From UBA721 sp002705165 (lineage in GTDB: Bacteria > Planctomycetota > Planctomycetia > Pirellulales > Pirellulaceae), in contig JBJLEF010000001.1 in NCBI GenBank assembly GCA_045565995.1, positions 1,798,001 to 1,862,000 of the forward strand: a stretch of 64,000 nucleotides of DNA. The letters are read 5' to 3'. Made by a program: the position numbers and the translations under genes. The notes under the pieces were generated by a model, which was given only the letters and a program-made list of their open reading frames with translations, did no database searches and had not been told where the DNA came from. Below are positions 36,680 through 45,061 of this stretch, one piece after another. The first letter of the stretch is position 1. The number at the start of each line of letters is the position of its first letter.

Positions 36680-38079
36680 TGAATAGTCGTAGACGGTTCT
36701 TTAAAGAAAATGCGATTGGGGTCGCCTCGCTAGCTTTGCCTTCGATGCTGACAGCGGATGGATTATGCGCAGAGATTAACACCGTCGATAGAACTCACCA
36801 TGCGCCAACCGCGAAAAATATCATCTACATGTGTCAGATTGGTGCGCCCAGTCAATTCGACATGTTCGATCGAAAGCCGGTATTAAACGAGCGGGATGGT
36901 GAGGAGTTACCACAGTCTTTTCTCGACCGTGTTGATTTTGCTCAGATTAAAGAATCCAATCCAAAACTGATGGGAACTCCGTATAAATTCCAACAGCACG
37001 GGGAAAGTGGACAGTGGATTTCTGAATTAATGCCACATACGGCGGGCATTGTAGACGACCTTACCTTTGTTCATACTTGTCAGGCTGAAGATCAGAATCA
37101 TATGTTTGCGGAATTGCAGATGAGTACTGGTTGGAGACGGTTTGGCCGGCCAAGTCTGGGTAGTTGGGTGTTGTATGGTCTCGGATCAGAGTCTGAGAAT
37201 CTGCCTGGCTTTATGGTTTTGCGGTCGGGGATGCATCCTCGAAGTAAAGGTGCAAACTATGGTCCCGGGTTTCTGCCAGGAACAATGCAGGGGACGCCAT
37301 TGCAATCAAACGGGCCCCCGATTCTGAATCTTGGGACTCCGCAAGGTTTTTCGCAACAAAGTCAGTCTGCTACGATCGACGCGGTCAATGCATTAAACCG
37401 CTTGAAAGTACGGGAGAATGCTGATCCGGATATTGAAACCCGAATTGCGAATTATGAAATGGCTTTCAAGATGCAATCGAGTGCTCCGGAGTTGTTAGAT
37501 ATGTCTGGCGAGACGCAGGAAACATTAGAGCTTTATGGAATCTCAGATCCGGCTCAGCCTTCCTATGCGAGGAACTGCCTTCTGGCTCGCCGTCTGGTTG
37601 AGCGTGGTGTTAGGTTTGTTGAATTGTTTCATGGTGACTGGGATCACCATACGAGTATTTATCAACGCCTGCCAGGTGAATGTAAAATAACTGATCAGGC
37701 GTCCGCTGCGTTGATCCTTGATCTGAAACGTAACGGATTGCTGGACGATACGCTTGTGATTTGGGGTGGAGAGTTTGGGCGTTCTTCGGTAGCCCAAAAA
37801 AGTCTGACGCCGGGAGAGCCAGTTGGTCGGGATCATCATGTGGAAGCATTTACGATGTGGTTCGCCGGAGGTGGAGTTGCAAGAGGAAAGTCAATTGGTG
37901 AGACCGATGAGATTGGGTTTGATGCTACGACAGACCGCTGGCATATCCATGATCTTCACGCGACATTTCTGCACGCTTTAGGATTGGATCACAAACGGCT
38001 GACTTATCGGCATCAAGGTCGGGACTACCGACTTACGGATGTATTCGGTAATGTAAAGACTGAGCTCTTTAAGTCATAG
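36679..38079 (+). CDS. DUF1501 family protein
   Basis: A 466-residue DUF1501 protein starting MNSRRRFFKENAIGVASLAL, a clear Tat-like leader. It overlaps the upstream stop codon by one base (TAATG). The first family motif is altered: MCQIGAPSQFDMFDRKP has Ala and Gln where GGPSH is usual. Others are regular: SLGSWVLYGLGSESEN, EMAFKMQSSAPE, HGDWDHHTS, WGGEFGRSSVAQ, GRDHHVEAFTMWFAGGGVARG and LTDVFGNVKTELF. Fourth gene of the operon, 23 bases before the first of three sulfatases. Confidence 0.93.
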   Translation: MNSRRRFFKENAIGVASLALPSMLTADGLCAEINTVDRTHHAPTAKNIIYMCQIGAPSQFDMFDRKPVLNERDGEELPQSFLDRVDFAQIKESNPKLMGTPYKFQQHGESGQWISELMPHTAGIVDDLTFVHTCQAEDQNHMFAELQMSTGWRRFGRPSLGSWVLYGLGSESENLPGFMVLRSGMHPRSKGANYGPGFLPGTMQGTPLQSNGPPILNLGTPQGFSQQSQSATIDAVNALNRLKVRENADPDIETRIANYEMAFKMQSSAPELLDMSGETQETLELYGISDPAQPSYARNCLLARRLVERGVRFVELFHGDWDHHTSIYQRLPGECKITDQASAALILDLKRNGLLDDTLVIWGGEFGRSSVAQKSLTPGEPVGRDHHVEAFTMWFAGGGVARGKSIGETDEIGFDATTDRWHIHDLHATFLHALGLDHKRLTYRHQGRDYRLTDVFGNVKTELFKS

Positions 38080-38102
38080 AATTTTCACCCTGCCGAGTAT
38101 TC

Positions 38103-39701
38103 ATGAAATCACGTGTTTTGAAGCTTGTTCTCGTATTGCTTTGCGGTTGGCAATTTGTTGTCCCCGTAATAACCCTAGCGGCGCCTCCCAATATTGTTTT
38201 TATCGTTTCCGATGATATGGGGTATTCAGATCTTGGTTGCTATGGCGGAGAAATTGATACTCCGGTTTTAGATGGTCTAGCTGAGCAAGGTCTTAGATTT
38301 ACTAACTACTATGTAAACAATATGTGTTGGCCCACTCGTGCCAGTTTGATGACAAGCTTATATCCGCATGCAGCGTTACCTCAGGAAGGTTCTGCTGCGG
38401 GTGGGCTACATCCCACTGCAGTTACGCTACCTCAGGCTCTCCGTGATGCCGGGTATTTGACGTTGATGTCGGGGAAATGGCATCTATCTAGCTCGAAACA
38501 GCCGGATGGGAAAAACGCTCCTCATCACCGTGGTTTCGATCAGTTTTACGGAACGATCGAAGGCGCATCCGACTTTTTTGCTCCAGCTGATCTGCAATTG
38601 AATGGCAATAGCATGACACATGAATGGGAAGCCAGAGATGATTATTACTATACGGATGCCATTACAGATCACGCCTTAACATTCCTCAAGAATCGAGACA
38701 CCCAAAAACCATTCTTCTTATACATGGCATATACGGCGGCCCATTGGCCATTACATGCCAAAGCTGAGGATATCGAATATTACGAAGGTCGTTTTCATCA
38801 CGGTTGGGATCAGTTGAGAGTAGATAGATTTCAGCGGATGAAAGAACTTGGTGTGATAGATCCTGCCTGGCAATTGTCTCCCCGACACAGCGATATTCCA
38901 GCCTGGTCGGACACCAGGTACCCCCGATGGCACGAACGACGTATGGAGGTCTACGCAGCCCAGATCACCTGTATGGACCGTAATATCGGGCGATTGACAG
39001 ATTATTTAGCGAAGCAAGGATTATCGGAAAACACGATTCTTATTTATCAGCACGATAATGGTGGGTGTCATGTTGAGTATTTGCCTGAACGAAAAGGTAG
39101 CTGGACTCGGGATAAAACAACGGACGGCAAAGATATTCCGATTACACCCGGCAACATTCCCGCTTTGATGCCTGGTGGGCAAGAGACATTTCAGTCCTAT
39201 GGCTATGGGTGGGCCAACGTCTCCAACACTCCGTTCCGTTTGTTCAAGCAATATGATCACGAAGGTGGAACTCGTTCCCCATTAATTGTGCATTGGCCGA
39301 AAGGAATCTCTAAGAATCAACGTGGTTCATTGGTGAAAGATGTTTGTCATGTGATTGATATCATGCCAACTTTATTAGAGGTCGCAGAAACTACGCCGGT
39401 GATCCAAAAGCCACTACCGATGGAAGGTCGTTCCTTCGCCAATGTTTTACAAGGTAAAGCGTTGTCCCGGCATGATTCAATCTTTTGGGCACACAATAAG
39501 GGTGCAGCGGTTTGGGCTGACGGCTGGAAACTGGTATCGAGTAATCGTGGGAAATCTTGGGAGTTATACTATCTTCCAGAAGATGGAACAGAACTAAACA
39601 ATTTGCTAGAAGAGAATCCGCAGAAAGTAGCGGAGTTGCAGAAATTACACGCTCAGTGGATGGCTCGTAACAAGAGAGCTGCCGGAAATATCAGGGATTA
39701 A
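38103..39701 (+). CDS. arylsulfatase (FGly motif CWPTR)
   Basis: A 532-residue type I sulfatase with a signal peptide (about 1-27). The metal site IVFIVSDDMGYSDLGCYGG at 31-49, the formylglycine motif CWPTR with Cys75, GKWHL near residue 125 and the second metal site YQHDNGGCHVEYLP are all present. The C-terminal part has GTRSPLIVHWPKGI with its Gly-Gly lead and a short ELYYLPEDGTELNNLLEENP ending. It is most like the arylsulfatase A group common in marine planctomycetes. It is the fifth gene of the operon; its stop codon overlaps the ATG of the next sulfatase. The substrate is probably a sulfated polysaccharide released outside the cell, by context only. Confidence 0.93.
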   Translation: MKSRVLKLVLVLLCGWQFVVPVITLAAPPNIVFIVSDDMGYSDLGCYGGEIDTPVLDGLAEQGLRFTNYYVNNMCWPTRASLMTSLYPHAALPQEGSAAGGLHPTAVTLPQALRDAGYLTLMSGKWHLSSSKQPDGKNAPHHRGFDQFYGTIEGASDFFAPADLQLNGNSMTHEWEARDDYYYTDAITDHALTFLKNRDTQKPFFLYMAYTAAHWPLHAKAEDIEYYEGRFHHGWDQLRVDRFQRMKELGVIDPAWQLSPRHSDIPAWSDTRYPRWHERRMEVYAAQITCMDRNIGRLTDYLAKQGLSENTILIYQHDNGGCHVEYLPERKGSWTRDKTTDGKDIPITPGNIPALMPGGQETFQSYGYGWANVSNTPFRLFKQYDHEGGTRSPLIVHWPKGISKNQRGSLVKDVCHVIDIMPTLLEVAETTPVIQKPLPMEGRSFANVLQGKALSRHDSIFWAHNKGAAVWADGWKLVSSNRGKSWELYYLPEDGTELNNLLEENPQKVAELQKLHAQWMARNKRAAGNIRD

Positions 39702-41125
39702 TGAAACAGATAAATAAAATAGTCATCGTATTGGTAGTTTGGACGGTATTATTCCCGTTGATTACAGTGGCTGCGCAACCAAACTTTCTAATTATCATGG
39801 CAGACGATTGTACGTACAATGATTTGCCATTGTATGGAGGTCAGAATGCTAAAACCCCAAACATCGATCGTTTGGCTAGTCAGGGACTTACTTTCCATCG
39901 GGCGTATCTGTCAGAGGCGATGTGTCAGCCCTGCCGCGCTGAACTGTATTCGGGACGTTATCCATTAGGTAACGGTTGTGCCTGGAATCATTCTGCGAGT
40001 TTAGAATCAGTCACCAGTATGCCTCAGCATTTGTCAGCACTTGGTTACAGAGTCGGGCTGGCAGGCAAAGTACATGTCAAGCCAGCGAAGGCCTATCCAT
40101 TTGAAAGTGTGCAGGGTTTCGACGCAAATTGTGTGCGAAATCCTACCAAGCCTCACTTCTTATCGGATGTTGAAGACTTTATGGAACGTGATCAGAGTCA
40201 GCCATTCTGTTTAGTCGTGGCATTAGTAGAGCCTCATGTTCCCTGGGTGATGGGAGATGCCAGTGTCTATCCTCCCACGAAGCTCAAGCTGCCCCCTAAT
40301 ATTGCCGACACCGCCAGAACGAGAGAAGATTTCTCCCGTTACCTGGCAGAGATTACCTATATGGATGGCCAGGTTGGTGAATTGTTGGAAACGTTGGATA
40401 ATTCAGGTCGGGCAGATGAAACGGTAGTGCTGTTTTCATCTGAACAAGGCGCACAGTTTCCGGGTTGCAAATGGACTAATTGGGATACGGGGTTACATAC
40501 TGCCTTGGTTGCTCGCTGGCCGGGAAAGATTGCAGCCGGAACACGGACCGATGCCTTAGTCCAATATGCAGATGTGTTGCCTACATTGGTAACGCTTGCC
40601 GGAGGTGAATCGAGCCAACAGCGGTATGATGGAAGAGAATTTTCGGAGGTGTTACGAGGTAATTCGACTGAGCATCGCAAGTATGTATATGGTATGCATA
40701 ACAATATTCCGGAAGGTCCCAGCTATCCAATTAGAACCGTAAGTAATGGGACTTATCGTTATCTCGAAAACTTACGCTCGGAAGAGGTTTACATTGAGAA
40801 ACACCTCATGGGTTCACGTGGAAATGGCGAATTAAATAACCCTTATTGGGCCACGTGGGTTTGGGCTTCCAGCGAAAAACCAGAGGTATATAATTTGGTT
40901 CGCCGTTATACTCGGCGTCCCGCTCAGCAATTTTATCATACGACAGATGATCCTTATGAATTAACCAATCTTGCAGGCGCAAAGGATACAATGAAGATTC
41001 AAAAGGATCTTCAAAATGAACTACATCGCTGGATGCAATCTCAGAATGATCCAGGTGCTGGGTTGGATACCCAAAAAGCTATTCAGGCTGCACGTCAGGG
41101 AAAACATTTGTTTCGAGCTGACTGA
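39701..41125 (+). CDS. sulfatase (FGly motif CQPCR)
   Basis: A 474-residue sulfatase with signal peptide about 1-24. The first metal site is IIMADDCTYNDLPLYGG, the formylglycine motif is CQPCR with Cys75, and the second metal site is FSSEQGAQFPGCKWT, in which Glu-Gln replace the more common Asp-His/Asn; this SEQG-QFPG form is known among sulfatases of the N-sulfoglucosamine-sulfohydrolase-like group. GLHTALVARWPG and TDDPYELTNLAG complete the family pattern. It overlaps the preceding sulfatase by one base and is followed after 37 bases by a third. The three sulfatases belong to different subgroups, so they likely act at different positions of one substrate. Confidence 0.9.
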   Translation: MKQINKIVIVLVVWTVLFPLITVAAQPNFLIIMADDCTYNDLPLYGGQNAKTPNIDRLASQGLTFHRAYLSEAMCQPCRAELYSGRYPLGNGCAWNHSASLESVTSMPQHLSALGYRVGLAGKVHVKPAKAYPFESVQGFDANCVRNPTKPHFLSDVEDFMERDQSQPFCLVVALVEPHVPWVMGDASVYPPTKLKLPPNIADTARTREDFSRYLAEITYMDGQVGELLETLDNSGRADETVVLFSSEQGAQFPGCKWTNWDTGLHTALVARWPGKIAAGTRTDALVQYADVLPTLVTLAGGESSQQRYDGREFSEVLRGNSTEHRKYVYGMHNNIPEGPSYPIRTVSNGTYRYLENLRSEEVYIEKHLMGSRGNGELNNPYWATWVWASSEKPEVYNLVRRYTRRPAQQFYHTTDDPYELTNLAGAKDTMKIQKDLQNELHRWMQSQNDPGAGLDTQKAIQAARQGKHLFRAD

Positions 41126-41162
41126 TTTGAATTAACGGAAGTGATTAAGGAAATAACTCATT

Positions 41163-42659
41163 ATGATTAAGAGAACATGGCTCGTTCTTTCATTCGCTGT
41201 GGCTTCATTGTCATTAGGGCAAATCGCGCAGGCCGCAGCTCCCCCCAATGTCCTGTGGATCATTGTGGACGATATGTCTGCTCACTTTTCTTCTTATGGT
41301 GAAGAGTTGATTCAAACTCCTAATGTAGATGCGCTAGCACGTCGTGGTGTTCAGTTTAACAATGCCTATGTGACAGCTCCGGTTTGTTCGACTTGCCGAA
41401 GTGCGTTTATTACCGGTATGTACCAGACGACGATCGGTGCACATCATCATCGCAGTGGACGAGGAACAGAGAAAATAAGATTGCCGGAAGGTATTCGGAC
41501 AATTCCTGAGATGTTTCAGGAGGCTGGATACTACACGACACTTACGGGTTGGCCGATTCGGGCAGATGAGCGGTTAGGGAAATCTGATTACAACTTCGAA
41601 TGGAGTCAGGACATATATGACGGGGCTGATTGGGCTAATCGAAACGATCCCCAGCCTTTCTTCGCTCAGATCCAGCTGCCTGGCGGAAAATTGCGAGGTG
41701 GAACTCAGGAATCAGCTGAACGAATGGCTGGTCGTGCTGAAAAGACGTTTGGAAAGCGAATCGATGTAAATCAGATTACACTGCCTCCCTACTATCCTGC
41801 CACAGAGGTCATTCTTCATGACTGGGCCGCTTATCTTGATACCGTACGTGAAACGGATCGTGTGGTCGGAGAGATTTTGGGTAAGCTTCGTGACGAGGGG
41901 GATTTAGAAAATACGATTGTTTTGTTTATGACAGATCATGGCATTAGTCATATACGAGGCAAACAATTTATGTATGACGAAGGCTTACATGTTCCTTTAG
42001 TGATTGCCGGTCCTGGTATTAATGGCGGACAGGTGCGAGAAGACTTAGTGGAGCATATCGATATTGCTGCAGTTTCACTCGCCTATGCCGGGATAGAGAT
42101 TCCCAAATACATGCAGGCTCAAAATATTATGTCTGAAGAATACAAGCCGCGTAAAGCAGTTTTTGCTGCTCGCGATCGTTGTGACGAAACAGTGGAACAT
42201 CTACGAAGTGTTCGTACAAACGAATTTAAATACATTCGTAACTATCTACACCAGCGTCCTCACTTGCAGCCAAATGCTTACAAAGATGGCAAGTCTATTG
42301 TGAAGTCGTTTAAAGAGGCCGGTGCGAACGGTAAGTTGAACAAAGTTCAGGCTTCTTTACTTCATCCAACGCGACCGAGGGAAGAATTGTACCGTCTCAG
42401 CAAGGATCCCCATGAGATTCATAATCTGGCCGACGACCCAGCTTATGTGGATGTCTTGAAGGAGATGAGAAAGTTGCTTTCACGTTGGGAAAAGAGGTCA
42501 GGTGACCAAGGGGTGGAACCGGAATCAGTTCAAATGTTTGACAGCGATATGAAGGTCTATGTAGATACTTTGGAAGCTCGTCGTCGACCGATTGAACACA
42601 TCAATACGATCAAGAGTAATATCGAGTTGATGCGGCAGTGGGCCAGAGAAGGGAAGTAA
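41163..42659 (+). CDS. sulfatase-like protein (atypical FGly motif CSTCR)
   Basis: A 498-residue sulfatase-fold protein with signal peptide about 1-25, first metal site LWIIVDDMSAHFSSYG at 31-46 and second metal site LFMTDHGISHIRGKQFMYDE. At the position of the formylglycine motif it reads VCSTCRSAFITG: Cys75 is present, but Thr77 stands where the consensus C-x-P/A-x-R has Pro or Ala. Whether formylglycine-generating enzyme accepts this is unclear. The rest, including HVPLVIAGPGI and YRLSKDPHEIHNLADDP, is regular. Seventh gene of the operon, followed after 6 bases by the quinone oxidoreductase. Confidence 0.88.
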   Translation: MIKRTWLVLSFAVASLSLGQIAQAAAPPNVLWIIVDDMSAHFSSYGEELIQTPNVDALARRGVQFNNAYVTAPVCSTCRSAFITGMYQTTIGAHHHRSGRGTEKIRLPEGIRTIPEMFQEAGYYTTLTGWPIRADERLGKSDYNFEWSQDIYDGADWANRNDPQPFFAQIQLPGGKLRGGTQESAERMAGRAEKTFGKRIDVNQITLPPYYPATEVILHDWAAYLDTVRETDRVVGEILGKLRDEGDLENTIVLFMTDHGISHIRGKQFMYDEGLHVPLVIAGPGINGGQVREDLVEHIDIAAVSLAYAGIEIPKYMQAQNIMSEEYKPRKAVFAARDRCDETVEHLRSVRTNEFKYIRNYLHQRPHLQPNAYKDGKSIVKSFKEAGANGKLNKVQASLLHPTRPREELYRLSKDPHEIHNLADDPAYVDVLKEMRKLLSRWEKRSGDQGVEPESVQMFDSDMKVYVDTLEARRRPIEHINTIKSNIELMRQWAREGK

Positions 42660-42665
42660 TGTTTC

Positions 42666-43661
42666 GTGCAAGCTGCGATCCTTCAGGAAATTAATCAACC
42701 CTTAGTTATTGGGCAACGAGAGACTCCAAAACCAAAAGCAGGAGAGGTTCTCGTACGTCTCAAGGCAGCGGCTCTCAATCGTCGGGATTATTGGATTACA
42801 CAGGGACTATATCCGGGGATACGTTCGGGGGTTATTCAAGGGTCCGATGGTGCCGGCGTTGTCGAAGCGATTGGTAATGATGTCGAAATGCATTGGGTCG
42901 ACCGGGAGGTTGTTATCAATCCAGGTCTTGAATGGGGAGATAATCATCAGGTTCAGTCCGAGCAGTTTCACATTTTGGGGATGCCGACCGATGGTACATT
43001 TGCCGGAGCCATTGTAGTGCCAGCTTCGGCGATTTATGAAAAGCCATCTCATCTCGATTGGCAGCAGGCAGCAGCATTGCCCCTTGCCGGAGTGACGGCA
43101 TATCGGGCAGTGAGCCGCGCCGAAATCTTGGCAGGAACCCTTGTGTTAGTTACCGGGATTGGTGGAGGTGTTGCTTTAATGGCAATGCAGTTGTCGTTGG
43201 CATTAGGAGCCAGGGTATTGGTCACCTCTTCGTCTCGGGAGAAGTTGGAACGAGCACAGGAACTTGGTGCTTTAGGTGGGTATCTGTATTCTCAGGATGA
43301 TTGGCAAAAGCAATTCCTTCGCGAGCATGGCATGGTCGACGCAGTTATTGACGGTGCAGGCGGGGCGGGGTACGGCCACTTATTGCAACTGGCTGGTCCG
43401 GGAGCACGCGTCGTCAACTATGGAGCAACCGCTGGACCGCCCGAGAAAGTGGATTTGTTCAAATTGTTTTGGAAGCAACTGAAGTTAATTGGTTCGACCA
43501 TGGGGACCCCCGAAGACTTTGAGCAGATGTTGAAACTGGTTTCTCGCTGTCAGGTTCAACCTGTGGTGGATTCTGTTTATCCTCTTGAAGAGGTGAATCA
43601 AGCACTACGCGAAATGGCAGATAGTTCACAGTTTGGGAAGTTAGTACTTTCACTAACTTAA
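42666..43661 (+). CDS. zinc-free MDR / quinone oxidoreductase-like protein
   Basis: A 331-residue medium-chain dehydrogenase/reductase starting at GTG 42666. It has the catalytic-domain start ALNRRDYWI, IQGSDGAGVVEAIG, AALPLAGVTAYRAV, and the NAD(P)-binding VTGIGGGVALMAMQLSLALG with VTSSS after the second strand. The cysteine cluster of structural-zinc alcohol dehydrogenases is missing, so it groups with quinone oxidoreductase-like members. There is no signal peptide; it is the only cytoplasmic enzyme of the operon. Spacing of 6 bases from the sulfatase implies co-transcription. It may reduce or oxidise a product imported after extracellular breakdown, which is inference. Confidence 0.88.
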   Translation: MQAAILQEINQPLVIGQRETPKPKAGEVLVRLKAAALNRRDYWITQGLYPGIRSGVIQGSDGAGVVEAIGNDVEMHWVDREVVINPGLEWGDNHQVQSEQFHILGMPTDGTFAGAIVVPASAIYEKPSHLDWQQAAALPLAGVTAYRAVSRAEILAGTLVLVTGIGGGVALMAMQLSLALGARVLVTSSSREKLERAQELGALGGYLYSQDDWQKQFLREHGMVDAVIDGAGGAGYGHLLQLAGPGARVVNYGATAGPPEKVDLFKLFWKQLKLIGSTMGTPEDFEQMLKLVSRCQVQPVVDSVYPLEEVNQALREMADSSQFGKLVLSLT

Positions 43662-43786
43662 TTCGCCTTCATCGCTGTGTTTTTGGTTTTTAACGCGATC
43701 CAATCGAGGTTAAGGTAGAGTCTTAGCCTGCTAAGAAAAGGCGAGATGTTTAAGAGGCTCCGGAATGAGCTTTTGAATTTCAAATC

Positions 43787-45061
43787 ATGATTAATACTGA
43801 CCAACAACCTGAATCGATGGATGGCCTGCAGGCCTCCTTATTGCGTCTCAACAAGATTGGGATTTCTTCCACTCCGACAGCAACGCTTGAGCTAATGTTG
43901 GATAATCTCGAGTCGGATATGAATGATCTGGCATCCCAGGCTTTTGAGTTGGAAGCAGAGGCACAAGATAAATTTGAGCAGGGTGATTTGGGGATTTACA
44001 AGCGAGTACGAGAACGTTCACGCTTGTTGGCAAGCGAAATGGGTGAGCTTGAAGGACTTCGTGACCGTGTTGTCGACGCGATTGAATATAACTATATGAC
44101 GGATCGTCTCTCCAAGGTTCTTGGGGGGAAATGGGCGGTGAACTTTTTACAGATATTCATGATGCTGTTGGTTTTCTTTGTTCTCGGCTTACTGGCTTAT
44201 GATTCGCTTGCTCCGACCAAGTGGGGGTATTTTATCCTCGCTGATGATCATCAGTATCTGGTGTCTGATTATGTTGATCAAGCCTCGGCCTGGCAGGATG
44301 TCGTTGAGCGTTTTGATATTCAGGATACGAAGTATGAGAAGTTTGAGGAGCGTCAACGTCCTGCCTGGTTAGAGAGTCAGTCGATTTTCTTGATTGACGT
44401 TGGTTGTTGTGTACTTTTCATGCTCGAGTTCGTCCTGCGTTTATATTGCTCGCGTTCAAAGAGATGGTACTGGCGTAATTACTGGATCGACTTTGTGACT
44501 TCGATACCGATTCCTGGTGAAGCTCAACTCTCTCGTTTTGGAAGGATAGCAAGGATTGGGCGTTTTGCCAGACTGCTAAGATTTTCACGCGTGCTTCGTG
44601 TTATGCGGGTCTTTCTTATGCTATGGCGAGGGATGGATAAGTTGCAGGATGCGATGGATGTTAAGCTGATGAAACGCTCGCTCAAATGGGGGCTGGTAGT
44701 GATGGTGCTGGGAGGCGTCGCTGTTTACTATGCCGAAAGTGCATTGGTAAACAATGACAATGACGTGAAAACACTGGGAGGTGGAATGTGGTGGAGTTTT
44801 ACCACCGTGGTCACCGGAGGATTTGGTGATATCCATAATCCAATCACGATCGTTGGTCGGATTTTGACCGTGGTGTTGATCATCACCGGGATGATTCTTG
44901 TGGGTGTCTTTACTGCTACGCTGACGTCACTTTATGTCGGTGAAGAATCCGAAGAACTACAGAGATATCAGGAAGACATGAATGCGCGTCTCGATCGGAT
45001 CGAGGTGATCATCTCCGAGTACACCAGTACAAAGAGAGACGGGCCGGATGCGGAAACTTAG
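43787..45061 (+). CDS. voltage-sensor ion channel (K+ channel-like)
   Basis: A 424-residue membrane protein. The N-terminal 110 residues are cytoplasmic and helical, followed by S1 (about 116-138), a soluble loop, S2/S3 (about 198-242), an S4 with arginine at every third position (Arg250 to Arg274, nine in all), S5 (about 300-320), the pore helix WWSFTTVVT and filter TGGFGD (343-348), then S6 (about 357-382) and a coiled-coil C-terminus. The fold is that of a six-helix voltage-gated cation channel. The filter differs from the usual TVGYGD in two places, so K+ selectivity is likely but not certain. The stop overlaps that of the convergent DUF1501 gene. Confidence 0.88.
   Translation: MINTDQQPESMDGLQASLLRLNKIGISSTPTATLELMLDNLESDMNDLASQAFELEAEAQDKFEQGDLGIYKRVRERSRLLASEMGELEGLRDRVVDAIEYNYMTDRLSKVLGGKWAVNFLQIFMMLLVFFVLGLLAYDSLAPTKWGYFILADDHQYLVSDYVDQASAWQDVVERFDIQDTKYEKFEERQRPAWLESQSIFLIDVGCCVLFMLEFVLRLYCSRSKRWYWRNYWIDFVTSIPIPGEAQLSRFGRIARIGRFARLLRFSRVLRVMRVFLMLWRGMDKLQDAMDVKLMKRSLKWGLVVMVLGGVAVYYAESALVNNDNDVKTLGGGMWWSFTTVVTGGFGDIHNPITIVGRILTVVLIITGMILVGVFTATLTSLYVGEESEELQRYQEDMNARLDRIEVIISEYTSTKRDGPDAET

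Noticed and set aside
43662..43786. Inverted sequences TCGCCTT and AAGGCGA about 70 bases apart after the oxidoreductase gene, with a small CTTAG/CTAAG hairpin inside.
   Set aside because: Short arms, long loop, no T tract; likely chance.
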